DNA of 64,000 nt from Nisaea acidiphila (lineage in GTDB: Bacteria > Pseudomonadota > Alphaproteobacteria > Thalassobaculales > Thalassobaculaceae). A program made the translations under genes and the position numbers. Where the stretch lies: contig NZ_CP102480.1 in NCBI RefSeq assembly GCF_024662015.1, positions 4,334,501 through 4,398,500 on the forward strand. The letters run 5' to 3'. Every line of letters starts with the position of its first letter. The stretch's first letter is position 1. This document shows, one piece after another, positions 15,976 through 24,006 of the stretch. Below the pieces are notes generated by a model. It searched no databases. It worked only from the letters and a program-made list of their open reading frames with translations, and was not told the DNA's origin.

Positions 15976-16840
15976 TCCGGCTCTCTCGCAGCCAGATATA
16001 GAGCCCGGCACCTATCACCATGACGGCGCCGATACAGGTCCAGAGGTCCGGTAAAGTGCTGAAGACGAGCCAGCCGAAGAACGTCGCCCAGAGCATCTGG
16101 ACATATTGAAAGGGGGCCAGCAGGGACGCGGCGGCATACCGGTAGCCGGCAATGAGCAGGCATTCCGCGGCGAGCGCGAGCAGGCCGATGACGGCGAGCA
16201 GCGGCCAGTCCGCCGGACCGGGCAGGTCACCGGACCCGGGCAGGAGGAATGTGGAGCCGACAATCCCGGTCAGGGCGGTCAGGAAGGTCGTCGCGACGAC
16301 CGGCGTCTGGGTCCCTGCATGGCGCGTCATCAGCGTGAAAACCGCGAAGAAGAACGCGGTCGCCAGTACCATGAAATGCGCCGGTGCAAGCTCTTGAAGA
16401 CCCGGACGCAGGATCACCAGAATGCCTGTGAAACCGAAGGCAACCGCGCTCCAGCGGCGGATGCCGACCACTTCCTTCAGGAAGAGAACCGACAGCCCGA
16501 CCGTCAGGATCGGTGCGAGAAAGGTGATGGCCGCAGCTTCGGCCAGCGGCAATTGCGTGATCGCGGTGAAGAACAGGATGGTGGAAAGGAAGAGGAAGCC
16601 GCCGCGAAGCGCCAGAAAGCCGAGCCGCTTGCCGCCGAAGAGCGCTTTCACACCGAGGAGCGGCGCGACCGTGAGAAGGGCGGCGAAATGAACCGCGTAG
16701 CGCGCGAAAGTGATCTGCTCGATAGGAAGCGTTTCGCCCGCCTGCTTTACCAGCATGTCCATCGTCGAAAAGCAGGTGAAGCCCGCGACGATCAGCGAGA
16801 TCGCGAGGGCAGGGCGGTGGTGATGCGAGGCACCGGTCAT
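15929..16840 (-). CDS. EamA/DMT-family transporter (copy 2)
   Basis: A 303-residue ten-helix drug/metabolite transporter with two EamA halves. Typical segments are LAEAAAITFLAPILTVGLSVLFLKEVVG...RRWSAVAFGFTGILVILRPG and SLLAPFQYVQMLWATFFGWLVF, ending IGAGLYIWLRE. Such carriers export metabolites at the inner membrane. The start is ATG 16840 (MTGASHHHRP). It lies 28 bp downstream of a paralogous gene with the same architecture and shared phrases, suggesting an old tandem duplication. Confidence 0.85.
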   Translation of the reverse strand: MTGASHHHRPALAISLIVAGFTCFSTMDMLVKQAGETLPIEQITFARYAVHFAALLTVAPLLGVKALFGGKRLGFLALRGGFLFLSTILFFTAITQLPLAEAAAITFLAPILTVGLSVLFLKEVVGIRRWSAVAFGFTGILVILRPGLQELAPAHFMVLATAFFFAVFTLMTRHAGTQTPVVATTFLTALTGIVGSTFLLPGSGDLPGPADWPLLAVIGLLALAAECLLIAGYRYAAASLLAPFQYVQMLWATFFGWLVFSTLPDLWTCIGAVMVIGAGLYIWLRESRIRPPLAAAAGASGPK

Positions 16841-16868
16841 ATCGGTTCCGCTCCGGGAAATGCTGGGG

Positions 16869-17822
16869 TCAGCGCCGGAGCGCCGTCGGTCCGGTGGGCT
16901 CGTCCTTGATCTTGCGTTCGCGCAGCCAGACATAGAGACCTGCGGCGACGATCACGCCTCCGCCGACGAAGGTCCAGATGTCCGGTGCGTCGCCGAACAG
17001 GAAAAAGCCGTAGAGTGCAGACCAGATAAGGATCGTGTACTGGAACGGCGCGACGATCGCCGCGCTCGCGTAGCGGTAGCCGAAGATCAGGATCTGATGC
17101 GAGATTCCACCGATGGCACCGATCACCATCAGCAGCAACCATTCCGTCGCTGTCGGCGTCTCCCAGTGGAAGAAGATCAGAAGGCTGGCTCCGAAATTAC
17201 CGACCAAGGCGGTATTGAAAAGCAGGGCGACCGGGTCTTCCGTGCGGTTCAGCGTCCGAGTCAGCAGCGCGAAGGCGCTGAACATGACAGCCATCGCGAG
17301 CACGAGGAAATAGGCCCAGTGCACCTCCTGGAAGCCCGGGCGCAGGATCACCAGCATGCCTGCGAAACCGATTGCCACGGCCGACCAGCGCCGGACGCCG
17401 ACCGCCTCGCCGAGAAAGAACGCCGAGAAGGCGACGGTGATCAGCGGGGAGACGAAGCCGATGGCGTTCGCCTCCGCCAGCGGGACGAGCGAGACTGCGG
17501 TGAAGAAGCAGATCGTACAGCCGAGAAGCAGCAGGCCGCGGACAGTCACCAGAGCGGTTCTCTCCGTGCGCAACACCCTGCGGACGCCGAGCAGGGGCAG
17601 CATCAGGACCATGGCCGTGAAGTGGAAGAAATAGCGCCCCCAGATCACCATCTCGACGCGGATCATCTCCGAGGTGAATTTCGCGAGCGCATCCATCGTC
17701 GCGAATAGCGCAATGGCGATCACGCAAAGACCGATCCCGAACGCGGGACGGCTCAGTCCCTCATCCGTGCTTTCGGCGGGCGGCATCGGAGTCGTCATGT
17801 CTAGGAGATCCGCAGGTTGCAT
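16869..17822 (-). CDS. EamA/DMT-family transporter (copy 1)
   Basis: A 317-residue ten-helix EamA-type carrier. Key segments are LAEANAIGFVSPLITVAFSAFFLGEAVGVRRWSAVAIGF, AGMLVILRPGFQEVHWAYFLV and AAIVAPFQYTILIWSALYGFFLFGD, ending VAAGLYVWLRERK. It shares phrases and domain order with the following gene (for example ILRPG, APFQY, GLY.WLRE), so the pair are tandem paralogues. The start may be 17822 or the ATG at 17798; neither has a strong ribosome site. Substrate unknown. Confidence 0.83.
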   Translation of the reverse strand: MQPADLLDMTTPMPPAESTDEGLSRPAFGIGLCVIAIALFATMDALAKFTSEMIRVEMVIWGRYFFHFTAMVLMLPLLGVRRVLRTERTALVTVRGLLLLGCTICFFTAVSLVPLAEANAIGFVSPLITVAFSAFFLGEAVGVRRWSAVAIGFAGMLVILRPGFQEVHWAYFLVLAMAVMFSAFALLTRTLNRTEDPVALLFNTALVGNFGASLLIFFHWETPTATEWLLLMVIGAIGGISHQILIFGYRYASAAIVAPFQYTILIWSALYGFFLFGDAPDIWTFVGGGVIVAAGLYVWLRERKIKDEPTGPTALRR

Positions 17823-17890
17823 CCGCAGTTTGCGGACGCTCGATCCTTAGTCCATTCGGACCGGCCGCCGCAATCGTTGTGACGGATACG

Positions 17891-19126
17891 TCAGCGCGCG
17901 ATGCGCACCGCCTGGCAATACTGGCGCTTCGCCTTGAGGGCGCTGCACGCCTTTCCCGCGTCGGCGCGAGTCTCGAAGGCGGCCGCGACGAGGCGCACGA
18001 AGGTCCCGCGGCCGTCACCGGCGTCGAACTCGATGGCCTTCAACTCAAGGCCGCCCAGCTCCTTCGGGTACCGTTTTTGCAGCGCGGACCAGCCACGGCG
18101 GGCGCCGCTTTGCGTGCGGTAGGATTCGAGATGGATGCCCCACTTTCCGGACTTGCTCGGCGCCGTCATCGCGGCTTCCGACTTTTCCATCTTCTCTTCG
18201 CCGGACATTTCTTTCGGCGCCATCATTTTCTCGTCCGACATCGCTTCCAGCTTGGTGACCACGGATTCGAGACGGGAGATCAGCATCACCAGTTTGGTAT
18301 CGTCGACCGCCGGCATGCTTTCGCCATGGTCCTCGGCTTTGGACATCTTGTCGTCGGCCGCCATTTTCATGGTCGCGCCGGTTTCCGGCATGTTGTCGGC
18401 CGCCGCGATCTTCGGGTTGACCACGTCGGTCTTGTGCATCGGCTGTTCGACGGTAACGGGCATGCTCGCTGTCCGGTTATCCGCGAGATTGACCGACATC
18501 AGCTCCTTGCGGGAGCGGGAATTCGAGAAGACGCGCTCACGCAGCACATAGTTCTGCGCCACGGGGGCGTAGTAGAGGCTCGTCTCCACATCCTTGCGCT
18601 TGCAGTCGATCCGGAAGGTGGTGAAGGTTCCGGCCGGGACGGTGACATCTTCCTGTCCGGCGACGACGCAGCGCAGTTCGTCCTCCCAGCCGGTCGGCAA
18701 CTTCTCACTGTTCCCTCGAATCCCGAAAGCGACGATATTGCCTTCCTGCAGCGGGAAGAGGGTGCCCGGGTTGCCGATAACCGTCTGCCGGCCGCGTCCC
18801 AGTTCCGGGTGCGAGGACCAGGAAAGCTGCGGCGTGACCAACTCGTTCGTCGTGGTCCAGATCAGCCCGGAATCGTTTGTCCATGTGACCCGGTCGGGCG
18901 TTACCCCGACCACCTGCTCCTGCACCACGGTCCCGTCGTCGTTAAAGACGTAGGTGTCGCCCGGCTGATAGAGCGGTTTCGGCGCGGGGGGAAGTTGGGC
19001 CAGCGGCTCCTTCGCCGGAAGTGTCTCCTCGCTTTCCAGGAAATCGAAATCGGGAAACTCGAAGGAACAGGCCGAGAGGGCCGTGATCAGGGCCAGGGGA
19101 AGAAGGCGTCGGGTGAGTGTCCGCAT
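17891..19126 (-). CDS. SPOR-domain lipoprotein
   Basis: A 411-residue envelope protein. The start at ATG 19126 gives MRTLTRRLLPLALITALSAC, a lipoprotein signal with lipobox LSAC (lipidated Cys at residue 20). Residues 45-215 form a beta-rich periplasmic domain (PGDTYVFNDDGTVVQEQVVG...). A low-complexity Met/Lys/Glu/Ala linker follows, then a C-terminal SPOR-like domain (GKWGIHLESYRTQSGARRGWSALQKRYPKELGG to the end), which in known proteins binds denuded peptidoglycan. Monocistronic. The Met-rich linker (MKMAADDKMSKAEDHGESM) is unusual and could be metal-binding, but that is not established. Confidence 0.78.
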   Translation of the reverse strand: MRTLTRRLLPLALITALSACSFEFPDFDFLESEETLPAKEPLAQLPPAPKPLYQPGDTYVFNDDGTVVQEQVVGVTPDRVTWTNDSGLIWTTTNELVTPQLSWSSHPELGRGRQTVIGNPGTLFPLQEGNIVAFGIRGNSEKLPTGWEDELRCVVAGQEDVTVPAGTFTTFRIDCKRKDVETSLYYAPVAQNYVLRERVFSNSRSRKELMSVNLADNRTASMPVTVEQPMHKTDVVNPKIAAADNMPETGATMKMAADDKMSKAEDHGESMPAVDDTKLVMLISRLESVVTKLEAMSDEKMMAPKEMSGEEKMEKSEAAMTAPSKSGKWGIHLESYRTQSGARRGWSALQKRYPKELGGLELKAIEFDAGDGRGTFVRLVAAAFETRADAGKACSALKAKRQYCQAVRIAR

Positions 19127-19184
19127 CGCAAATTTCGTCGCCGGAAAGGGGCGCCGCACCCCGGGTTGATAGCTGAAAAAATAT

Positions 19185-19196
19185 CCAAGATCTTGG
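19185..19196. promoter_or_regulatory. Palindrome in divergent intergenic region
   Basis: CCAAGATCTTGG is a perfect 12-bp palindrome in the 238-bp region between the SPOR lipoprotein and the first amidohydrolase. It lies 59 bp upstream of the lipoprotein start and 169 bp upstream of the amidohydrolase. A TTGACA hexamer at 19264-19269 may be a -35 box for the amidohydrolase run, but I see no good -10 at the right spacing. The rest of the region shows no structure. Confidence 0.3.
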
Positions 19197-19364
19197 CTAT
19201 AGTGTCAACTCAACCCCAAGATGATGTTGCACGAGTGACAGGCTGAATCGGCACAGCCGGAGCCGTTGACAGTATGCCTTCGCAGTCGCACTCTTGGCCC
19301 TTCTTCTGAGGCCCCGCGCAGTCCTTGCGGTTTCGACGGGCCACAATCGAAAGGACATTGCGAG

Positions 19365-20993
19365 ATGGTTACGGCGAAGGCGGATCTGGTACTGCGCGGG
19401 GGCAACGTGTTTCTCGGGCGCGGCGCCGGATTTGCCGAATCGGTCGCGATCTGGGGCGGGCGTGTGATCGCCCACGGCACGGATTCCGAAATCGACGCCC
19501 TTGTTGGGACCGGAACCCGCATCGTCGACCTGCGCGGACGGCTTGCGGCACCGGGGCTGAACGATGCGCACCAGCACCTGCTCATGGTCGGCCTCGGGCT
19601 CTCCGAAGTGGATTGCAAGACCGACACGCAAATGCAGGCGCTGCTCGCCAAGATCAAGGCGCGGGCCGAGAAGGCAAAACCAGGCGAGTGGATATTCGGG
19701 CGCGGTTACGACCATTTCGAGCTCGACGCCAAGCGCCATCCGTTCCGTGAGGAACTCGATCAGGTCGCGCCGAACAATCCTGTCTATGTAAAGCGCACCT
19801 GCGGCCATATGGGCGTCGCCAACAGCGCGGCTCTGAAACTTGCCGGTATCGACGAGGGAACGCCGCAGCCGGAAGGCGGGCATATCGAGAGTCAGAACGG
19901 GAAGCTTACCGGCCTGCTCCAGGAGCGGGCGCAGGAGATGATCACGGCGGTTTTGAGCGACCATTCGATCGAGGCGCTTGCCGAAGGCGTGCGCGCGGGC
20001 CAACAGCACAATCTCTCGCTCGGTTTCACCAGTGTGACCGATCCGGGCGTCGGGCTGCGCCAGGGCTATGACGAGTGGAAGGCTTACCAGCAGCTGAAGC
20101 GGCAAGGCGGTTTCGGCCTGCGCATGCACCTGATGATGCTGGCCGGTGCCAGCGGTTGGCCGGACCGGGCGATCGATCTCGGCCTGATGACCGGGGACGG
20201 GGACGAGTGGCTCCGGGTCGGACCGATGAAACTCTTCACCGACGGCAGCGCCGGCGGCAAGACCGCCGCGATGTTCGATCCCTATGTCGGGGAGCCGGAA
20301 AATACCGGCATCATGATCTACGAGGATCAGCAACTCTTCGACTACGTGAAGGATTATCACGACCGCGGCTACCAGGTCGCGACCCACGCCATCGGCGACC
20401 GCGCCATCGAGCAGGTTCTGACGGCCTACGAGCTGGCGATCGGCAACGATGTCGAGGCGCAGGGCAACCGCCGTCACCGGATCGAGCATTGCGGCTTTCT
20501 TTCGCCCGAGCAGCTCGCCCGCATGAAGCGGGTCGGCGTACTGCCGGCGCCGCAATCGATCTTCATGTACGAGTTCGGGGATCTCTATGTCGACGTGCTG
20601 GGCGAGCAGATGGCGGCCAAGGCCTATCCGTTCCGCTCCTTCCTCGATGCGGGCGTCTATCCGTCGGCCAGCTCGGACGCGCCGGTTTCCTCCACCAACC
20701 CGTTCCAGAACATCTATTCGATGATCACCCGCAAAACCAAGCGCGGCACGGAGCTCGGGCCCGACCAGCGGCTGACCCTTGAAGAGGCGCTGCATTGCTA
20801 CAGCTATTGCGGTGCCTACGGTTCCTTCGAGGAGGATATCAAAGGCACTTTGGGCCCGGGCCAGCTCGGCGACGTCACGGTGTTCGACCGCGATCTCTTT
20901 GCCGTCGAGCCGGAGGAGATTTTGGAAGCCAGCGCCGATTTCGCCATCGTCGGCGGGGAAATCATGCACGACCGCCTTGGCGAGGCGGCCTGA
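19365..20993 (+). CDS. Amidohydrolase family protein (YtcJ-like)
   Basis: A 542-residue metal-dependent hydrolase of the amidohydrolase superfamily (COG1574 type). Metal ligands are visible as H69 and H71 in LNDAHQHLLMVG, followed by the long insertion GEWIFGRGYDHFELD, and HAIGDRAIEQVL and HRIEHCGFL with later metal-site histidines, and an Asp in SASSDAPVSSTNPF. Members hydrolyse amide or ester bonds in small metabolites. Start ATG 19365 is preceded by AAGGAC. It is the first of three co-directional amidohydrolases ending in a hydantoinase, so it may act on related cyclic amides or upstream precursors. Confidence 0.85.
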   Translation: MVTAKADLVLRGGNVFLGRGAGFAESVAIWGGRVIAHGTDSEIDALVGTGTRIVDLRGRLAAPGLNDAHQHLLMVGLGLSEVDCKTDTQMQALLAKIKARAEKAKPGEWIFGRGYDHFELDAKRHPFREELDQVAPNNPVYVKRTCGHMGVANSAALKLAGIDEGTPQPEGGHIESQNGKLTGLLQERAQEMITAVLSDHSIEALAEGVRAGQQHNLSLGFTSVTDPGVGLRQGYDEWKAYQQLKRQGGFGLRMHLMMLAGASGWPDRAIDLGLMTGDGDEWLRVGPMKLFTDGSAGGKTAAMFDPYVGEPENTGIMIYEDQQLFDYVKDYHDRGYQVATHAIGDRAIEQVLTAYELAIGNDVEAQGNRRHRIEHCGFLSPEQLARMKRVGVLPAPQSIFMYEFGDLYVDVLGEQMAAKAYPFRSFLDAGVYPSASSDAPVSSTNPFQNIYSMITRKTKRGTELGPDQRLTLEEALHCYSYCGAYGSFEEDIKGTLGPGQLGDVTVFDRDLFAVEPEEILEASADFAIVGGEIMHDRLGEAA

Positions 20994-21043
20994 AATCAAG
21001 CTAGCGGAGCCGGAAAGCGGCCCGGAACTGAGAGAGCAGGGAC

Positions 21044-22495
21044 ATGTCGAAAACCACTTTGATCAAGAACGCGGCCTGGGTCATTGGCTGGCAGGCAGGG
21101 ACGAACGGCGGCTCGGCCGGACACCGGTTCTTCCACGATGCCGACGTCGCCTTCAAGGACGGCACGCTGATCCATGTCGGCCCCGGTTTCGAGGGCACGG
21201 CGGACGAGACCGTCGACGGAAGCCGCATGATGGTGATGCCGGGCTTCGTCTCGATCCATAATCACCCGACCTCGGAGCCCGGCAACAAGGGCCTGAACGA
21301 GGAGCTCGGCAGTCCGAAGCTGGGGCAGAGCGGGCTCTACGAATACATGCCGGTCTTCCGGATCCTTCCGGAGGCCGCGCCCTATACGACGCGCTACGCC
21401 ATCCACGAAATGCTGAAGAGCGGCGTCACCACCTTCGCCGACCTCTCCGGCGCCCGCGACACCTGGGTGGAGGACGTGGCGGATACCGGCATCCGCGCCG
21501 TGCTCTGCCCGATGTATCGGGACGCGGTCTGGTCGACCAAGAACGGTCACTCCGTCGTCTATGACTGGAACACCAAGGCAGGCGAGGCGGCGATGGAGCG
21601 CGCCATCGAGATCATCGAGGAGGCGGACAAACATCCGTCCGGCCGCATCTCCGGCATGATGGGGCCGTCGCAGATCGACACCTGCACGCCCGAGCTGATC
21701 AAGGCCTCTCACGAGGAGGCGAAACGGCGCGGCATCAAGATGCAGATCCATGCGGCGCAGAGCGTGGTCGAGTTCAACGAGATGACCCAGCGTCACGGCC
21801 TGACGCCGCTGGAATGGCTGGACAGCCTCGGCGTGCTCGACGAGACCACGATCATCGGTCACTGCATCTTCCTGAACGATCATCCCTGGCTGCACTGGCC
21901 GCAGGCGGACGACTTCAATCTGCTGGTGAAGTCCGGCGCCAATGTCGCCCATTGCCCGACCGTGTTCTGGCGCCGCGGCATCGCCCTCAACCATGTCGGC
22001 CGCTACGTGAAGGCAGGCATCCCGCTCGGCCTCGGCACCGACACTTTCCCGCATAATTTCATCCACGAACTGGAAGTCGCGATGATCGTCGGCCGCATCA
22101 TGTCGGGCGATTACAACAACGCGACAACCGAAGAGATCTTCGATGCCGGCACGATCGGCGGCGCGAAGACCCTCGGGCGCGAGGATATCGGCCGGCTCGA
22201 GGTGGGCTGCAAGGCAGACCTCGTCATGGTCGATCTCGACCATGCCTACATGCAGCCGGTGCGCGACCCGCTCCGCAGCCTGCTCTATTCCGCGGGCGAT
22301 CGGGCGGTTCGCCATGTCTATGTCGATGGCAAACAGGTCGTGAAGGACGGCGAGGTGATCACCATCGACGTCGCCGAAGCGGCCGCGAAGATGACCGAGT
22401 ATCAGAAGGTCACCATGTCGACCGTGCGCCAGCGCGACTGGGCCCAGCGCCCGATCGAGGAACTGTCGCCGATGAGCTATCCGGACGCGCACTGA
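21044..22495 (+). CDS. Amidohydrolase, TRZ/ATZ (chlorohydrolase-like) family
   Basis: A 483-residue amidohydrolase of the deaminase/chlorohydrolase branch. Metal ligands are H72 and H74 in SIHNHPTSEPG, a His in QIHAAQSVVEFNE, a His in IIGHCIFLND, and the Asp of LGTDTFPHN. The branch includes guanine, cytosine and s-triazine deaminases. It follows the YtcJ-like gene by 50 bp and precedes hydA by 11 bp, so a pyrimidine, hydantoin or triazine-like substrate is likely, but the sequence does not decide which. Confidence 0.85.
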   Translation: MSKTTLIKNAAWVIGWQAGTNGGSAGHRFFHDADVAFKDGTLIHVGPGFEGTADETVDGSRMMVMPGFVSIHNHPTSEPGNKGLNEELGSPKLGQSGLYEYMPVFRILPEAAPYTTRYAIHEMLKSGVTTFADLSGARDTWVEDVADTGIRAVLCPMYRDAVWSTKNGHSVVYDWNTKAGEAAMERAIEIIEEADKHPSGRISGMMGPSQIDTCTPELIKASHEEAKRRGIKMQIHAAQSVVEFNEMTQRHGLTPLEWLDSLGVLDETTIIGHCIFLNDHPWLHWPQADDFNLLVKSGANVAHCPTVFWRRGIALNHVGRYVKAGIPLGLGTDTFPHNFIHELEVAMIVGRIMSGDYNNATTEEIFDAGTIGGAKTLGREDIGRLEVGCKADLVMVDLDHAYMQPVRDPLRSLLYSAGDRAVRHVYVDGKQVVKDGEVITIDVAEAAAKMTEYQKVTMSTVRQRDWAQRPIEELSPMSYPDAH

Positions 22496-22506
22496 GGAGC
22501 GGACAC

Positions 22507-23964
22507 ATGAGCGAATACGATCTGGTCGTCCGCGGCGGCACCGTCGTCAATGCCTCGGACATCGTGAAGGCCGATGTCGGTGTTAAAGACGGGCGCATCG
22601 TCGCACTGGGCGAGAAACTAGGAGCCGGCGCCAAGGAGGTTGACGCCTCCGGCCGGCTGGTGATGCCGGGCGGCGTCGACAGCCACTGCCATATCGACCA
22701 GCCCTCCAGCACCGGCGGGCGCAATGCCGAGACCTTCGAGACCGCGACCCGCTCGGCAGCCTGCGGCGGCACCACTTCGGTGATCTGCTTCGCGCCGCAG
22801 CAGAAAGGCGTCGGGCTCGCCGACGGCGTCGCCGCCTATCACGAGCGGGCGAAGAGCGCCTGCATCGATTACAGCTTCCACATCGTGATCAACGATCCGA
22901 ACGACGCGGTGGTCGGCGAGGATCTGCCGAAGCTGATCGGCGAGGGGCACCGTTCGATCAAGCTCTTCATGACCTATGCCAGCAACCGGGTCGATGACGG
23001 GCAGATCCTGCGCATCCTTGAGGTTGCCCGGCGCAATCAGGCCCTGGTCTGCGTCCATGCCGAGAACCACGACGCGATCATGTTCATGACCGAGAAGCTG
23101 CTCGCGGCGGGGCTGAACGGCACCAAGTATCACTCCTGGTGCAAGCCGGCCCTGGTCGAGCGCGAGGCGACCTACCGGATGATCGCGCTCGCCGAACTGA
23201 TGGATCAGCCGATCCAGATCTTCCACGTCACCTGCGGCGAGGCGGCGGAAGAGATCCGCCGGGCGCAGCAGCGCGGCCTCAAGATCTATGCCGAGACCTG
23301 CCCGCAATATTTCGTCCTGACCGAGAAGGATCTCGACCGGGACGCGCGGGAAGGGGCGAAATTCCTCTGCTCACCGGCGCCGCGTACCGAGGCGGAGCAG
23401 GAGGCGCTCTGGAACTATGTGAAGTCCGGCACGCTCGGCAATGTCACCTCGGACCATGCGCCCTACAATATCGGCGATCCGGACGGCAAGTTCTGGGCCG
23501 GCGACAACGCCCCGTTCAGCTCCATCGCCAACGGCGTGCCGGGCCTCGAGACCCGGATGCCGATCGTGTTCCACGAGGGCGTGGTGAAGGGCAGACTCTC
23601 CCTGCAGGAGTTCGTCGCCGTCACCTCGACAAACGCCGCCAAGCTCTTCGGCCTGCATCCGCAGAAGGGCGCGATCGCGGTCGGCGCCGACGCCGATATC
23701 GTGGTCTGGGACGCGGAGAAGAAGACCGTGATCTCCCAGGACATCCTGCACCATGCCACCGACTACACGCCCTACGAGGGCATGGAAGTCACCGGCTGGC
23801 CCGCGGCCACCATCGCCCGCGGCGCGGTGCTCTGGCAGGACGGCGAGGACATGTGCGAGCCCGGTTATGGGCGTTTCCTTGCGCGGGAGCCGTACGACTA
23901 CATAAAGCCGCGCGGGGCGTTCCCGACGCCATTCGATCCGGTGGCGGGGACGGTTGCGGAGTAG
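22507..23964 (+). CDS. hydA: Dihydropyrimidinase / D-hydantoinase
   Basis: A 485-residue cyclic-imide hydrolase. Diagnostic features are H60 and H62 in VDSHCHID, the carboxylated lysine K152 in SIKLFMTY, His in HAENHDAIMF and FHVTCGEAAEEI, and the catalytic Asp in TSDHAPYN. The family opens 5,6-dihydropyrimidines or 5-substituted hydantoins to N-carbamoyl amino acids; binuclear zinc in the cytosol. A D-carbamoylase that would take the product is encoded 3.7 kb downstream, beyond an opposing RTX gene. It is the last gene of the amidohydrolase run, followed by a terminator. Confidence 0.9.
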   Translation: MSEYDLVVRGGTVVNASDIVKADVGVKDGRIVALGEKLGAGAKEVDASGRLVMPGGVDSHCHIDQPSSTGGRNAETFETATRSAACGGTTSVICFAPQQKGVGLADGVAAYHERAKSACIDYSFHIVINDPNDAVVGEDLPKLIGEGHRSIKLFMTYASNRVDDGQILRILEVARRNQALVCVHAENHDAIMFMTEKLLAAGLNGTKYHSWCKPALVEREATYRMIALAELMDQPIQIFHVTCGEAAEEIRRAQQRGLKIYAETCPQYFVLTEKDLDRDAREGAKFLCSPAPRTEAEQEALWNYVKSGTLGNVTSDHAPYNIGDPDGKFWAGDNAPFSSIANGVPGLETRMPIVFHEGVVKGRLSLQEFVAVTSTNAAKLFGLHPQKGAIAVGADADIVVWDAEKKTVISQDILHHATDYTPYEGMEVTGWPAATIARGAVLWQDGEDMCEPGYGRFLAREPYDYIKPRGAFPTPFDPVAGTVAE

Positions 23965-23971
23965 ACGATGA

Positions 23972-24000
23972 AAGCCGCGCAGGGAGAGCCTGCGCGGCTT
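23972..24000. terminator. Bidirectional terminator between hydA and the RTX gene
   Basis: A perfect 12-bp stem, AAGCCGCGCAGG with CCTGCGCGGCTT, encloses GAGAG and lies 8 bp after hydA and 7 bp from the stop of the convergent RTX gene. T-rich on one side (CTTCTCC) and A-rich on the other (ATGAAAG), it can serve both genes. Confidence 0.75.
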
Positions 24001-24006
24001 CTCCAA

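Noticed and set aside
19197-20999. A 600-codon leftward frame opposite the first amidohydrolase
   Set aside because: Antisense to a clear enzyme gene, with composition typical of complement frames and no recognisable domain.
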